From Oscillospiraceae bacterium (lineage in GTDB: Bacteria; Bacillota; Clostridia; Oscillospirales; Oscillospiraceae): DNA of 34,512 bases. The DNA is taken from assembly GCA_021203045.1 (NCBI GenBank), contig JAJQBY010000024.1:1-34512 (forward strand). Reading direction: 5' to 3'. A program made the position numbers and the translations under genes. Of this stretch, positions 15,012 to 23,240 are shown piece by piece; position 1 is the stretch's first letter; the number at the start of each line of letters is the position of its first letter. Under the pieces are notes generated by a model, which did no database searches, was not told where the DNA came from, and saw only the letters and a list, made by a program, of their open reading frames with translations.

Positions 15012-15433
15012 AGGATTCTGACATCAGAAGGTATGCCCGCCTCATGCGTGAGCTGGGGCTTACCGGCCTGGAGATAGACGAGGCCAAGGGTACGCTCCGA
15101 TTGGAATGCGCCCAGATCGCCTCGCCGGCTCCTGCGCCGGCCCTGTCCCCCGCGCCGGAGGTCCCGGCGCTGGAGGCTGCGGCGGCAGGGGCACTGGCGG
15201 TGACCTCTCCCATCGTGGGCGTGTTCTACGCCGCCCCTATGGAAAACGCGGAGCCCTATGTGAAGATAGGCGACCGGGTGAAGAAGGGGGATGTGCTGTG
15301 CATCGTGGAGGCCATGAAGCTGATGAACGAGATCGTGGCAGAGGCGGATGGGGTCATCACCGATATCTGCGTCCAGGACGGACAGCTGGTGGACTACGGC
15401 TGCACGCTCTTTAGAATGGAGGCCCAGGAATGA
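15008..15433 (+). CDS. accB: Biotin carboxyl carrier protein of acetyl-CoA carboxylase
   Basis: A 141-residue AccB (BCCP). The biotinylated residue is Lys104 in EAMKLMNE, placed 37 residues before the C-terminus as expected. The biotinyl domain starts at VTSPIVGVFYAAP; before it lies an Ala/Pro-rich linker (SPAPAPALSPAPEVPALEAAAAG) and an N-terminal helical region. The start overlaps fabF and the end overlaps fabZ, each by four bases. It carries CO2 from AccC to AccDA for malonyl-CoA formation. Confidence 0.96.
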   Translation: MKDSDIRRYARLMRELGLTGLEIDEAKGTLRLECAQIASPAPAPALSPAPEVPALEAAAAGALAVTSPIVGVFYAAPMENAEPYVKIGDRVKKGDVLCIVEAMKLMNEIVAEADGVITDICVQDGQLVDYGCTLFRMEAQE

Positions 15434-15867
15434 CACAGGAGGAGATAAAAGGCATCCTGCCCCACCGGGACAATATGCTGCTGCTGGACAGCCTGGAGCA
15501 GGACGGGGAATACGCCTGCGGACGGCTGAAAATAACCGGCAGCGAGTGGTTTTTGCAGGGACACTTTCCCGGCTTTCCCGTAGTCCCGGGGGTGATTTTG
15601 TGCGAGATACTGGCACAGTCGGCCTGCATTCTGATACCCAGGATAGACAGCGCCGAGCAGATTCCGCTGTACACGGGTCTTGATAAGGTGCGGTTCAAGT
15701 CCCCGGTCTACCCGGGAGACGAGTTCACCACCCGCTGCAAGCTGACCCGCTCAAAGCATCCCTTTTATTTTGGAGAGGGAGAGGGGTATGTGGACGGCCG
15801 TCTATGCGTGAAGGCCTCCTTCTCCTTCGCCATCACGGAGAAAAGCGTATGTTTTCAAAGATCCTGA
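15430..15867 (+). CDS. fabZ: 3-hydroxyacyl-ACP dehydratase
   Basis: A 145-residue hot-dog-fold dehydratase giving trans-2-enoyl-ACP. It begins with the family's LPHRDNMLLLD, and the catalytic pair is His45 in QGHFPGFPVVPG and Glu59 in VILCEILAQ. Its position between accB and accC is the usual Clostridial order. The last 19 bases overlap accC. No fabA-type isomerase is present, so the origin of unsaturated chains is not explained by this operon. Confidence 0.96.
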   Translation: MTQEEIKGILPHRDNMLLLDSLEQDGEYACGRLKITGSEWFLQGHFPGFPVVPGVILCEILAQSACILIPRIDSAEQIPLYTGLDKVRFKSPVYPGDEFTTRCKLTRSKHPFYFGEGEGYVDGRLCVKASFSFAITEKSVCFQRS

Positions 15868-17165
15868 TTGCGAACCGGGGCGAGATCGCCGTCCGTATCA
15901 TCCGGGCCTGTAAGGAAATGGGCATCGCCACCGTGGCGGTGTATTCCCAGGCGGATCGTCAGGCCCTCCATGTAGACCTTGCGGATGAGAGCCTTTGCAT
16001 AGGCCCCGCCTCCGCCTCCCGCAGCTATCTGGATGAGGAGCAGATCGTCCGGGCTGCCCTGGCCACAGGGGCGGAGGCCATCCATCCCGGGTATGGCTTT
16101 TTATCTGAAAGCCCCCATTTTGCCAAGCTCTGCCAGCAGCACGGCATCGCCTTTATCGGTCCCAGCCCGGAGCTGATGGAGCAGGTGGCCGACAAGACCG
16201 AGATGAAGCGCCGGATGAAAAACGCCGGGCTGCCTGTCATCCCCGGCACGGCGCCCCTGCCGGATGCGGAGAAGGCGGAGACCGCCGCACAGAAGATCGG
16301 CTATCCCGTTATGCTCAAGGCCTGCGCCGGCGGCGGCGGGCGCGGCATCCGCCTGATCAACACTCCCCAGGAGCTGGCGGAGCAATTCCCCTTGGCGGAG
16401 GCGGAGGCCCAGGCCGCCTTTGGGGACGGCTCGCTATATCTTGAAAAATATATCTACCCCGCCCGGCACATCGAGGTGCAGGTTTTGGCGGACGAGCAGG
16501 GAAAGACGGTATGCCTGGGCGAGCGGGACTGCTCCATCCAGCGGCATCACCAGAAGCTGATCGAGGAGACTCCCTCTCCCGGCATCGGTGAAAAGCAGCG
16601 CAGGGAGCTTTTCTCCTATGCGGCCAAGGCCGTGAAGGCCCTTGGGTATACCGGCGTGGGCACGCTGGAATTTCTGCTGGACGATAAGGGAGCGCTGCAC
16701 TTCATGGAGATGAACGTGCGCCTCCAGGTGGAGCACGGCATCACAGAGCTTCTCACCCGCATCGATCTGGTGAAATGGCAGATACGCACGGCGGCGGGCA
16801 TCGAGCTGCCCTTCCGCCAGCGGGATATCACCCTGACGGGCTCCTGTCTGGAGTGCCGCATCAACGCCCTCTCTCCCGGGACCGTGAAGCTGTTCCATGT
16901 TCCCGGCGGCCCCTTCGTGCGCTTTGACAGCGCTCTGGTGGCGGGGACGGAGGTCAGCGCCTTTTATGATGCGCTGATCGGAAAGCTGATGGTATATGCC
17001 AGCACCAGGGAGGAGGCCCTGCGGAAAATGCGGGCCGCCCTGTGCGAGCTGGTGATAGACGGGGTGGAGGCCAACATCGCCGAGCAGCTCAGGCTGGTCA
17101 GCGATCAGCGCTTTACCACCGGAGAGTATGATTGTACCTTTCTGGAACGGGAGGTGACGGAATGA
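15849..17165 (+). CDS. accC: Acetyl-CoA carboxylase, biotin carboxylase subunit
   Basis: A 438-residue ATP-grasp enzyme that carboxylates the biotin of AccB. ATG 15849 begins MFSKILIANRGEIAVRIIRACKEMG and follows CGGAG; an in-frame upstream extension is rejected. ATP-grasp landmarks are MLKACAGGGGRGIRL, the ERDCSIQRHHQKLIEETPSP stretch and the metal-site segment MEMNVRLQVEHGITE. In the last, Val, Leu and Gly replace the usual Thr, Ile and Pro, while the catalytic Asn, Arg, Gln and Glu are kept. Length is near the family norm (about 445). It overlaps accD by four bases (ATGA). Confidence 0.95.
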   Translation: MFSKILIANRGEIAVRIIRACKEMGIATVAVYSQADRQALHVDLADESLCIGPASASRSYLDEEQIVRAALATGAEAIHPGYGFLSESPHFAKLCQQHGIAFIGPSPELMEQVADKTEMKRRMKNAGLPVIPGTAPLPDAEKAETAAQKIGYPVMLKACAGGGGRGIRLINTPQELAEQFPLAEAEAQAAFGDGSLYLEKYIYPARHIEVQVLADEQGKTVCLGERDCSIQRHHQKLIEETPSPGIGEKQRRELFSYAAKAVKALGYTGVGTLEFLLDDKGALHFMEMNVRLQVEHGITELLTRIDLVKWQIRTAAGIELPFRQRDITLTGSCLECRINALSPGTVKLFHVPGGPFVRFDSALVAGTEVSAFYDALIGKLMVYASTREEALRKMRAALCELVIDGVEANIAEQLRLVSDQRFTTGEYDCTFLEREVTE

Positions 17166-18028
17166 GCTTTCTTACCTTTTCACTGCGGGAGAAAAACGAA
17201 CTGGAAAAGGGCGGCCGCAGCCGTCTGCCCGTGATGGCGGATGAAAACGAGCCCTCCAAGGAGTGCCCCAACTGCCACAAGAGCATCCCCCTGAGCGAGC
17301 TGTGGTTCAATAACAGCGTCTGCTCCTGCGGACATCATTTCCTGATGAAGGCCCGGCAGCACCTCCGGATGCTGTGCGACGACGGCTCCTTCGAGGAGCA
17401 CTTCGGCGATATCGCCTCCTCCGACCCGCTGTCCTTTCCGGACTATCCCGAAAAGCTGAGTACCACCCAGAGCGCCAGCCGGGAGACGGAGGCCGTAGTC
17501 TGCGGCAGGGCCGCCATCGGGGGCCAGCCCTGCTGGCTGTTCGTCATGGAGCCCTATTTCATGATGGGCAGCATGGGCACCGCCGTAGGGGAGCGTATCA
17601 CCTGTACCTTCGAGGCGGCCACGGTGGAGCGCCTGCCGGTGGTGGGATGCACTCTGTCCGGGGGCGCCCGGATGCAGGAGGGACTGCTGTCCCTGATGCA
17701 GATGGCCAAGACCTGCGGCGCACTGAAAAAGCACAGCGACGCCGGCCTGTTCTATTTGACGGTCCTGACAGACCCTACCACCGGGGGCGTCACCGCCAGC
17801 TTCGCCATGGGCGGAGATATCATCCTGGCCGAGCCGGAGGCCACCGTTGGCTTTGCCGGGGCCCGGGTCATCGAGCAGACCACTCATAAGACCCTTCCCA
17901 AGACCTTCCAGAAGTCCGAATTCCTGCTGGAGCACGGGTTCGTGGACGCCATCGTTCCCAGGAGCGAGCAGCGGGAGCTGATCGCAAAGCTCCTTCTGTG
18001 GCACAGAGAGGAGGCGCAGGATGAGTAA
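17162..18028 (+). CDS. accD: Acetyl-CoA carboxylase carboxyltransferase subunit beta
   Basis: A 288-residue AccD, the zinc-ribbon half of the carboxyltransferase that makes malonyl-CoA with AccA. ATG 17162 overlaps the accC stop. The N-terminal ribbon has CPNC (Cys35, Cys38) and then CSC (Cys54, Cys56). The second pair is normally C-x2-C, so one residue is missing here. The crotonase-fold core includes GSMGTAVGERI, SGGARMQEGLLSLMQMAKT, TDPTTGGVTASFAMGGDI and GFAGARVIEQT, all standard. It overlaps accA by eight bases. Confidence 0.95.
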   Translation: MSFLTFSLREKNELEKGGRSRLPVMADENEPSKECPNCHKSIPLSELWFNNSVCSCGHHFLMKARQHLRMLCDDGSFEEHFGDIASSDPLSFPDYPEKLSTTQSASRETEAVVCGRAAIGGQPCWLFVMEPYFMMGSMGTAVGERITCTFEAATVERLPVVGCTLSGGARMQEGLLSLMQMAKTCGALKKHSDAGLFYLTVLTDPTTGGVTASFAMGGDIILAEPEATVGFAGARVIEQTTHKTLPKTFQKSEFLLEHGFVDAIVPRSEQRELIAKLLLWHREEAQDE

Positions 18029-18845
18029 GGCCGCCTTTGATATCGTTCAGAAGGCCCGCAGCAATACGAGACAAACAGGTCTTGATTATATCCACAGCAT
18101 AATTCCCGATTTTATAGAGCTTCACGGCGACCGGCGCTATGGAGACGACGCCTCTATCGTCGGGGGCATCGGCACCCTGGACGGTCTGCCCGTGACGGTC
18201 ATCGCCATTGAAAAGGGCCATTCCGCCAAGGAGCGGGCCATGCGCAATTTCGGCTCCCCTCACCCGGAGGGGTATCGCAAGGCTCTGCGTCTGATGAAGC
18301 AGGCGGAGAAATTCCACCGGCCCGTTATCTGCCTGGTGGACACCTCCGGCGCCTACTGCGGCATAGGGGCCGAGGAGCGGGGCCAGGGACAGGCCATCGC
18401 GGAGAACCTGATGGAAATGATGACCCTGAACACCCCTATCGTCTCCATCGTCATCGGCGAGGGCGGCAGCGGCGGCGCTTTGGCCCTGGCCGTGGCCGAC
18501 CGGGTGTGGATGCTCCAGTCGGCCATCTATTCCGTTATCTCCCCTGAGGGCTGCGCCAGCATACTGTGGAAAAACGCGAAGCTGGCGGCGGAGGCGGCAG
18601 GCTGTCTGCACCTGACGGCGGAGGACGCCTATCACTACGGCATCATCGAGGAGATCATCCAGGAGGACGGCCGCACGACAGAGGAGCTGAACGCCTTTAT
18701 CAAGCAGCGGCTGTCAGATACCATCCGGAAGCTGAGGGCTGAGCCGGAGCTGACCGAAAAGCGCTATGCCCGCTTCCGGCGGATCGGCGCGGAGCCTGCC
18801 GCCCTCCCTGAATTAACTGAACCCCAAGAGGAAATCGATATATGA
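18021..18845 (+). CDS. accA: Acetyl-CoA carboxylase carboxyltransferase subunit alpha
   Basis: A 274-residue AccA, partner of AccD. Recognisable segments are FIELHGDRRYGDDASIVGGIG, GSPHPEGYRKALRLMKQAEKF, the CoA-site CLVDTSGAYCGIGAEERGQGQAIAENL, and IGEGGSGGALALAVADRVWML followed by SVISPEGCASILW. The length is on the short side for the family because the N-terminal helical extension of proteobacterial AccA is absent, as in other Firmicutes. The end overlaps the acyl-CoA synthetase gene by four bases. Confidence 0.95.
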   Translation: MSKAAFDIVQKARSNTRQTGLDYIHSIIPDFIELHGDRRYGDDASIVGGIGTLDGLPVTVIAIEKGHSAKERAMRNFGSPHPEGYRKALRLMKQAEKFHRPVICLVDTSGAYCGIGAEERGQGQAIAENLMEMMTLNTPIVSIVIGEGGSGGALALAVADRVWMLQSAIYSVISPEGCASILWKNAKLAAEAAGCLHLTAEDAYHYGIIEEIIQEDGRTTEELNAFIKQRLSDTIRKLRAEPELTEKRYARFRRIGAEPAALPELTEPQEEIDI

Positions 18846-20518
18846 GTATTTACCAGAAATTCTGTACAGAGACCTTTGACGAAACGGGCCGGCTCACCCA
18901 CATAGAGCTGCACTATCCAGATAACTTCAACTTCGGCTATGATGTGGTGGACGCCATCGCGGCTCAGGAGCCGGATAAGCGGGCCATCGTATGGACGAAT
19001 CCGGCAGGTCAGGAGCGCATCGTCACCTTCGGCGAGGTGGCCCGGATCAGCAATCAATACGCGAACGTGTTTCTGGCCGCCGGCCTGCGCCGGGGAAGCC
19101 GGGTCATGGTGGCACTGAAGCGCCATGTGGAGTATTGGTTTGTTGCCGTGGCCCTGCACAAGCTGGGCGCCGTGATGATGCCCGTGACCCATATGCTCAC
19201 AGAGGACGATATCGCCTATCGCTTCCGGCAGGCCCGGCCCGCCGCCGTGATCTGCACGGTGGAAAACGATTTCCCCCAAAGGATCCGGGGCGCGCTGGAG
19301 GAAACGGGCATGGAGGCCCTGCTGTGGACGGCGCGGGAGCCGGCGGACGGCTTCCACTGCCTCTCCCGGGAGGCGGAGTCGGCCTCAGACAGCCTGCCCC
19401 GGCAGGCGACCCTGGCCCACGACCCCATGTTTTTATACTTTACCTCTGGCACCACGGAGTATCCCAAGGGCGTCATCCACGACCATACCTATCCTCTGGC
19501 CCATATCGTCACAGCCAAATACTGGCAGCAGGCGGAGGACGGGGGCCTGCACTTCACCGTGTCAGAGACAGGCTGGGCCAAGGCCTCCTGGGGCAAGCTC
19601 TACGGCCAGTGGCTGGTGGGCAGCGCGGTGATGGTCTATGACTTTGATAATTTCAGCCCCAAGCAGCTGGTGTCCGTCATCAACAAATATGGCGTGACCT
19701 CTTTCTGCGCGCCGTCTACGGTGTACCGCTATCTGGTGCGGAAGAACATCGAGCCCATGCCGACGCTGAAGCACGCCACCACAGCGGGCGAGGTCCTCAG
19801 CCCCGATGTGTTTCAGCAGTTCCACGAAAAGACCGGCCTGACCCTGGCGGAGGGCTACGGCCAGACGGAGACCACGCTCCTGCTGGCAAACTTTGCATGG
19901 AACACGCCCAAGGACGCGGCCCTGGGCTATCCCTCGCCCCTCTATAATATCCGACTCCAGACCCCGGAGGGGGAGCCGGTCCCGGACGGAGAGGTGGGAG
20001 AGATCGTGATCTGTCCCCCGGAAAACGGCGTACAGTGCGGCCTTCTCACCGCCTACTGGGAAAACGACGAGCTTTATGCCAATGTCTGGCGGAACGGCGT
20101 GTATCACACCGGCGACGCCGCCTGGCGGGATGAGGACGGCTGCTACTGGTTTTTTGGCCGGTTTGATGATATAATCAAGACCGGCGGCTACCGGGTCGGC
20201 CCCTATGAGATCGAGCGGGTCCTGGCGGAGCACCCCGCTGTGCTGGAGTGCAGCGTCATCGGCGTGCCCGATAAATGGAGGGGCCAGGCCATCCGGGCCA
20301 TCATCGTGCCCGCCGCCCAGTATCAGCCCACACGGGCCCTGGAAAAGGAAATTATGGATTTTGCCAACGCCCGGCTCGCGGAATACAAGTGGATACGTGC
20401 CATCGAGTTCGTATCCTCTATGCCCAAGACCATCAGCGGCAAAATATGCAGGGCTTCGCTGAAGGAAGAAAGAACGGCAGGAGAACAGGAGCATGGCGGA
20501 GGGGCGCAGAAAAAGTAA
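18842..20518 (+). CDS. AMP-forming acyl-CoA synthetase (ANL family, acetyl/medium-chain type)
   Basis: A 558-residue adenylate-forming ligase that would activate a carboxylic acid with ATP and CoA. The P-loop is YFTSGTTEYPKGV (near residue 197), with Glu where Gly is usual; GYGQTET is the A5 motif; the hinge is YHTGDAAWRDEDGCYWFFGRFDDIIKTGGYRVGPYEIE; the A10 lysine is in MPKTISGKICRASLK (near residue 532). The overall pattern resembles acetyl-CoA and medium-chain acyl-CoA synthetases; substrate length cannot be told. It overlaps accA by four bases and the TetR gene by 26, so it is an integral operon member. That is unusual for a fab operon and suggests it supplies a primer or recycles free fatty acids. 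Confidence 0.9.
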   Translation: MSIYQKFCTETFDETGRLTHIELHYPDNFNFGYDVVDAIAAQEPDKRAIVWTNPAGQERIVTFGEVARISNQYANVFLAAGLRRGSRVMVALKRHVEYWFVAVALHKLGAVMMPVTHMLTEDDIAYRFRQARPAAVICTVENDFPQRIRGALEETGMEALLWTAREPADGFHCLSREAESASDSLPRQATLAHDPMFLYFTSGTTEYPKGVIHDHTYPLAHIVTAKYWQQAEDGGLHFTVSETGWAKASWGKLYGQWLVGSAVMVYDFDNFSPKQLVSVINKYGVTSFCAPSTVYRYLVRKNIEPMPTLKHATTAGEVLSPDVFQQFHEKTGLTLAEGYGQTETTLLLANFAWNTPKDAALGYPSPLYNIRLQTPEGEPVPDGEVGEIVICPPENGVQCGLLTAYWENDELYANVWRNGVYHTGDAAWRDEDGCYWFFGRFDDIIKTGGYRVGPYEIERVLAEHPAVLECSVIGVPDKWRGQAIRAIIVPAAQYQPTRALEKEIMDFANARLAEYKWIRAIEFVSSMPKTISGKICRASLKEERTAGEQEHGGGAQKK

Positions 20519-21068
20519 AAAGCAGGAGCTGCTTCTGGCCGGTGTGCAGGAGCTGAACCAGCACGGGATCGTGGATTTTTCTGTCCGGCGGGTGGCGGAG
20601 GCCTGCGGCCTCTCTCCCGCCGCCCCCTATAAGCACTTTTCCAACAAAAACGAATTTATCGCGGCCATCATCTCCTATAATTACTCCCTGTGGTATACCA
20701 GGCTCCGGGCTGTCGTAGATGCCTATCCCGACGATTACCGCCGCCAGCTGACGGAGATGGTGGTCACCTATGTCTGCTTTTTGGTGGAGAACCCCCATTT
20801 CCGCTCTGTGCTGATGATAAAGGACGACTCGCTGGACGGCGGACACGAGGGCCTGCGGAGCAGGCTGTCCAGGCTCCCCAATGAAATGGCGGAAAAATAC
20901 CGGGACTGGGTCGGGATGCCGGAGGATATATTTATCCGCAAAAAATTTGTCATCCGTTCCCTGCTGTACGGGGCGGCCCTGATGTTCGAAAACGGCGAGC
21001 TGGCATATGATGAGGACTCTCTGGAAATGCTCCGCGCCATGGTCGACCGGGAATTCGATCTTCCCTGA
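20493..21068 (+). CDS. TetR/AcrR-family regulator, candidate regulator of the fab operon
   Basis: A 191-residue TetR-type regulator. The N-terminal helix-turn-helix is FSVRRVAEACGLSPAAPYKHFSNKNEFIAAI (about residues 29-59), followed by an all-helical ligand domain of normal size. Translation starts 26 bases inside the acyl-CoA synthetase gene, so the two are coupled. No fabT or fapR gene accompanies this fatty-acid operon, and a strong palindrome covers its start site at 10665. Autogenous control in response to an acyl-CoA made by its neighbour is the natural hypothesis, as in TetR-type FadR and FabR-like regulators. The ligand cannot be read from the sequence. Confidence 0.88.
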   Translation: MAEGRRKSKKQELLLAGVQELNQHGIVDFSVRRVAEACGLSPAAPYKHFSNKNEFIAAIISYNYSLWYTRLRAVVDAYPDDYRRQLTEMVVTYVCFLVENPHFRSVLMIKDDSLDGGHEGLRSRLSRLPNEMAEKYRDWVGMPEDIFIRKKFVIRSLLYGAALMFENGELAYDEDSLEMLRAMVDREFDLP

Positions 21069-21095
21069 GCGCTTGATAAACGGAGGAGAATGCCT

Positions 21096-23135
21096 ATGGC
21101 TACGCCGGAGATATTGGCCCCTGCCGGGGGCGAGGAACAGCTTTTGGCGGCGGTGCGCTGCGGTGCGGAGGCAGTATATCTAGGCCTGCCCCGGTTCAGC
21201 GCCCGGCGAAATGCCGCCAATTTTGACGGAGAGGGCCTGGCCCGGGCCGCCCGATATTGCCGGGCGCGGAACGTAAAACTATATGTAACAGTCAATACCC
21301 TGGTGCTGGACGATGAGCAGCCCTCCCTGGAGGAGACGGCGGAGCTTATCGCCCGGGCCGGGGTATACGGCGTTATTTTGCAGGACATGGCCGCGCTGCG
21401 GCTGTTCAGGCAGCGCTGGCCCGCCCTGCATCGGACAGCCTCCACCCAGACGGCGGTGCATAATGTGGACGGTGCCAGATTTTTGCAGGATATGGGCTTC
21501 GACAGCTTTGTCCTGGCCCGGGAGCTTACGGCGGAGGAGATGGGTCAGATCTGCGCCGCCGTGTCCATTCCGGCGGAGGCGTTCGTCCACGGGGCCCACT
21601 GCATGAGCCTTTCCGGGGCCTGCTACCTCTCCGCCATGCTGGGCGGCCGGAGCGGCAACCGGGGCCTGTGCGCCCAGCCCTGCCGCCTGGACTGGAAATG
21701 CGGCGGGCGGGACTATGCCCTGTCTCTGAAGGATATGTCCCTGCTTTCCCATATAGACGAGCTGCGGCAGGCCGGGGTGCAGACCTTGAAGATAGAGGGC
21801 CGCATGAAGCGACCCGAATATGTGGCCGCCGCTGTGACCGCCTGCAAAAAGGCCCGGGCCGGAGAGCCATACGACCGGAAGACCCTGGAGGCGGTGTTTT
21901 CCCGCAGCGGCTTTACGGATGGCTACCTCACCGGCCGCCGGGATAAAACCATGTTCGGCCGCCGGACAGAGGCGGATGCGGCCAGCGCCGGAACGGTGCT
22001 GGGTTCTCTCGCCGGCCTGTACCGGCGGGAGACGCCCCTGGTGCCGGTGGATATGAGCTTTTCCATGACTGCCGGAGGCAGCAGCCTGACCGTATCCGAC
22101 GGAACGAACACCCTGACCGTTCCCGGCCCTGTTCCGGAGGAGGCCCGCACCCGCCCCCTGGACGGGGAAAGCGCCGGACGGAGCCTTCGGAAGACCGGAA
22201 ATACGCAATATTATGTAAACCTGATGGATATCCATATCGATCCGGGTCTGACCCTGCCCGCCGCCGCCTTGAACGCCATGCGCCGCCAGGCGTTGGAGGA
22301 GCTGGACGATAAGCGGGCCGCGGCCCCCATCCCGGAGGAGTGCGGCTATGCGCCGGTACCCATCGCGGCCCGCAGGGCCCATCCGCCCTCGCCCCTGTGG
22401 GCACGATTTCCCGCCGCCGCCCACCTCCCGGAGACACCCCATCTTGACGGGCTGGAGCGGCTCCTCCTTCCGGTGGAGGAGCTGTCCCCGGCGCTTCTGG
22501 CCCAATATGGCCCCAGGCTTATGGCGCAGCTTCCCGCCCTGATCTTCCCCGGGGACGAACAGGCGCTGGAGACAAGGCTTCGTGAGCTGCAGCGGGCCGG
22601 GCTCACGGATATCTGGACGGATAATATTTACGGCATCCCCCTGGGGAAGCGCCTGGGCCTGACCATCCGGGGCGGCTGGGGTCTGAACGTGACGAACACC
22701 CAGGCCGTGGATTTTTACGAGGCCCTGGGCCTTGCCAGCCTGACCGCATCCTTTGAGCTGCCTATGGAAAAGCTCCGGCGGCTGGGGGGTACGGTCCCTA
22801 TGGGCCTGGCCGCCTATGGACGGCTGCCCCTCATGCGGTTCCGGAACTGCCCGGTGAAGGCCGGTACTGGCTGCGGGGCCTGCAGGGGCCGGGGAGCCCT
22901 GACCGACCGCAGGGGCATCGAATTCCCGGTGGAGTGCAGCCGGCGGAGATATTCGACCCTTCTCAACAGCGTTCCGCTCCACATAGGGGACCGGGATGAC
23001 TCGGGCGACTTCCGGCTGCTGTATTTTACAGACGAGGACAGTGCCTGCCGGGGCCAGGTCATCCGGGAATTTCTGGAGGGCCGCCCCTCCTCCCGCCCCC
23101 GCACAGGAGGGCTGTACTACCGGCAGCTGTTGTGA
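21096..23135 (+). CDS. U32 family peptidase / RlhA-like protein with DUF3656
   Basis: About 679 residues. It begins ATPEILAPAGGEEQLLAAVRCGAEAVYLG, the U32 signature, as a TIM-barrel-like domain. The four family cysteines, thought to hold an iron-sulfur cluster, are in HGAHCMSLSGACY and RGLCAQPCRLDW. A later KIEGRMKRPEYVAA block and a C-terminal module follow, with more cysteines in NCPVKAGTGCGACRGRGALTDRRG and FPVECSR. In Escherichia coli the related RlhA hydroxylates C2501 of 23S rRNA, and TrhP-type members hydroxylate tRNA U34, so an RNA hydroxylation role is likelier than proteolysis. ATG 21096 is chosen over 21090 because GGAGGA (21082-21087) is too close to the latter. It lies 27 bases after tetR and may be co-transcribed. 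Confidence 0.88.
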   Translation: MATPEILAPAGGEEQLLAAVRCGAEAVYLGLPRFSARRNAANFDGEGLARAARYCRARNVKLYVTVNTLVLDDEQPSLEETAELIARAGVYGVILQDMAALRLFRQRWPALHRTASTQTAVHNVDGARFLQDMGFDSFVLARELTAEEMGQICAAVSIPAEAFVHGAHCMSLSGACYLSAMLGGRSGNRGLCAQPCRLDWKCGGRDYALSLKDMSLLSHIDELRQAGVQTLKIEGRMKRPEYVAAAVTACKKARAGEPYDRKTLEAVFSRSGFTDGYLTGRRDKTMFGRRTEADAASAGTVLGSLAGLYRRETPLVPVDMSFSMTAGGSSLTVSDGTNTLTVPGPVPEEARTRPLDGESAGRSLRKTGNTQYYVNLMDIHIDPGLTLPAAALNAMRRQALEELDDKRAAAPIPEECGYAPVPIAARRAHPPSPLWARFPAAAHLPETPHLDGLERLLLPVEELSPALLAQYGPRLMAQLPALIFPGDEQALETRLRELQRAGLTDIWTDNIYGIPLGKRLGLTIRGGWGLNVTNTQAVDFYEALGLASLTASFELPMEKLRRLGGTVPMGLAAYGRLPLMRFRNCPVKAGTGCGACRGRGALTDRRGIEFPVECSRRRYSTLLNSVPLHIGDRDDSGDFRLLYFTDEDSACRGQVIREFLEGRPSSRPRTGGLYYRQLL

Positions 23136-23191
23136 TAAGAATACGTTCTTTCCCCCGGCTGGGTCTGGAGCCTGGCACAGCAATAAAATGA

Positions 23192-23224
23192 GGGCCGCAC
23201 CAAAGCAAGGCTTTGGTGCGGCCC
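23192..23224. terminator. Terminator hairpin between convergent U32 peptidase and lipoprotein genes
   Basis: A perfect 15-base inverted repeat (23192-23206 and 23210-23224; arm GGGCCGCACCAAAGC) with a three-base loop. On the minus strand it is followed by TCATTTTATTG, so it most likely ends the lipoprotein transcript and may also stop the fab operon read-through. Nothing else is seen between 23136 and 23240. Confidence 0.85.
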
Positions 23225-23240
23225 ATGGTATATGCTGCTG

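Noticed and set aside
21279..23183. A 634-codon open frame opposite the U32 peptidase gene
   Set aside because: Same effect of high G+C; Pro/Gly/Gln/His-rich translation without domains, and no promoter or ribosome site.
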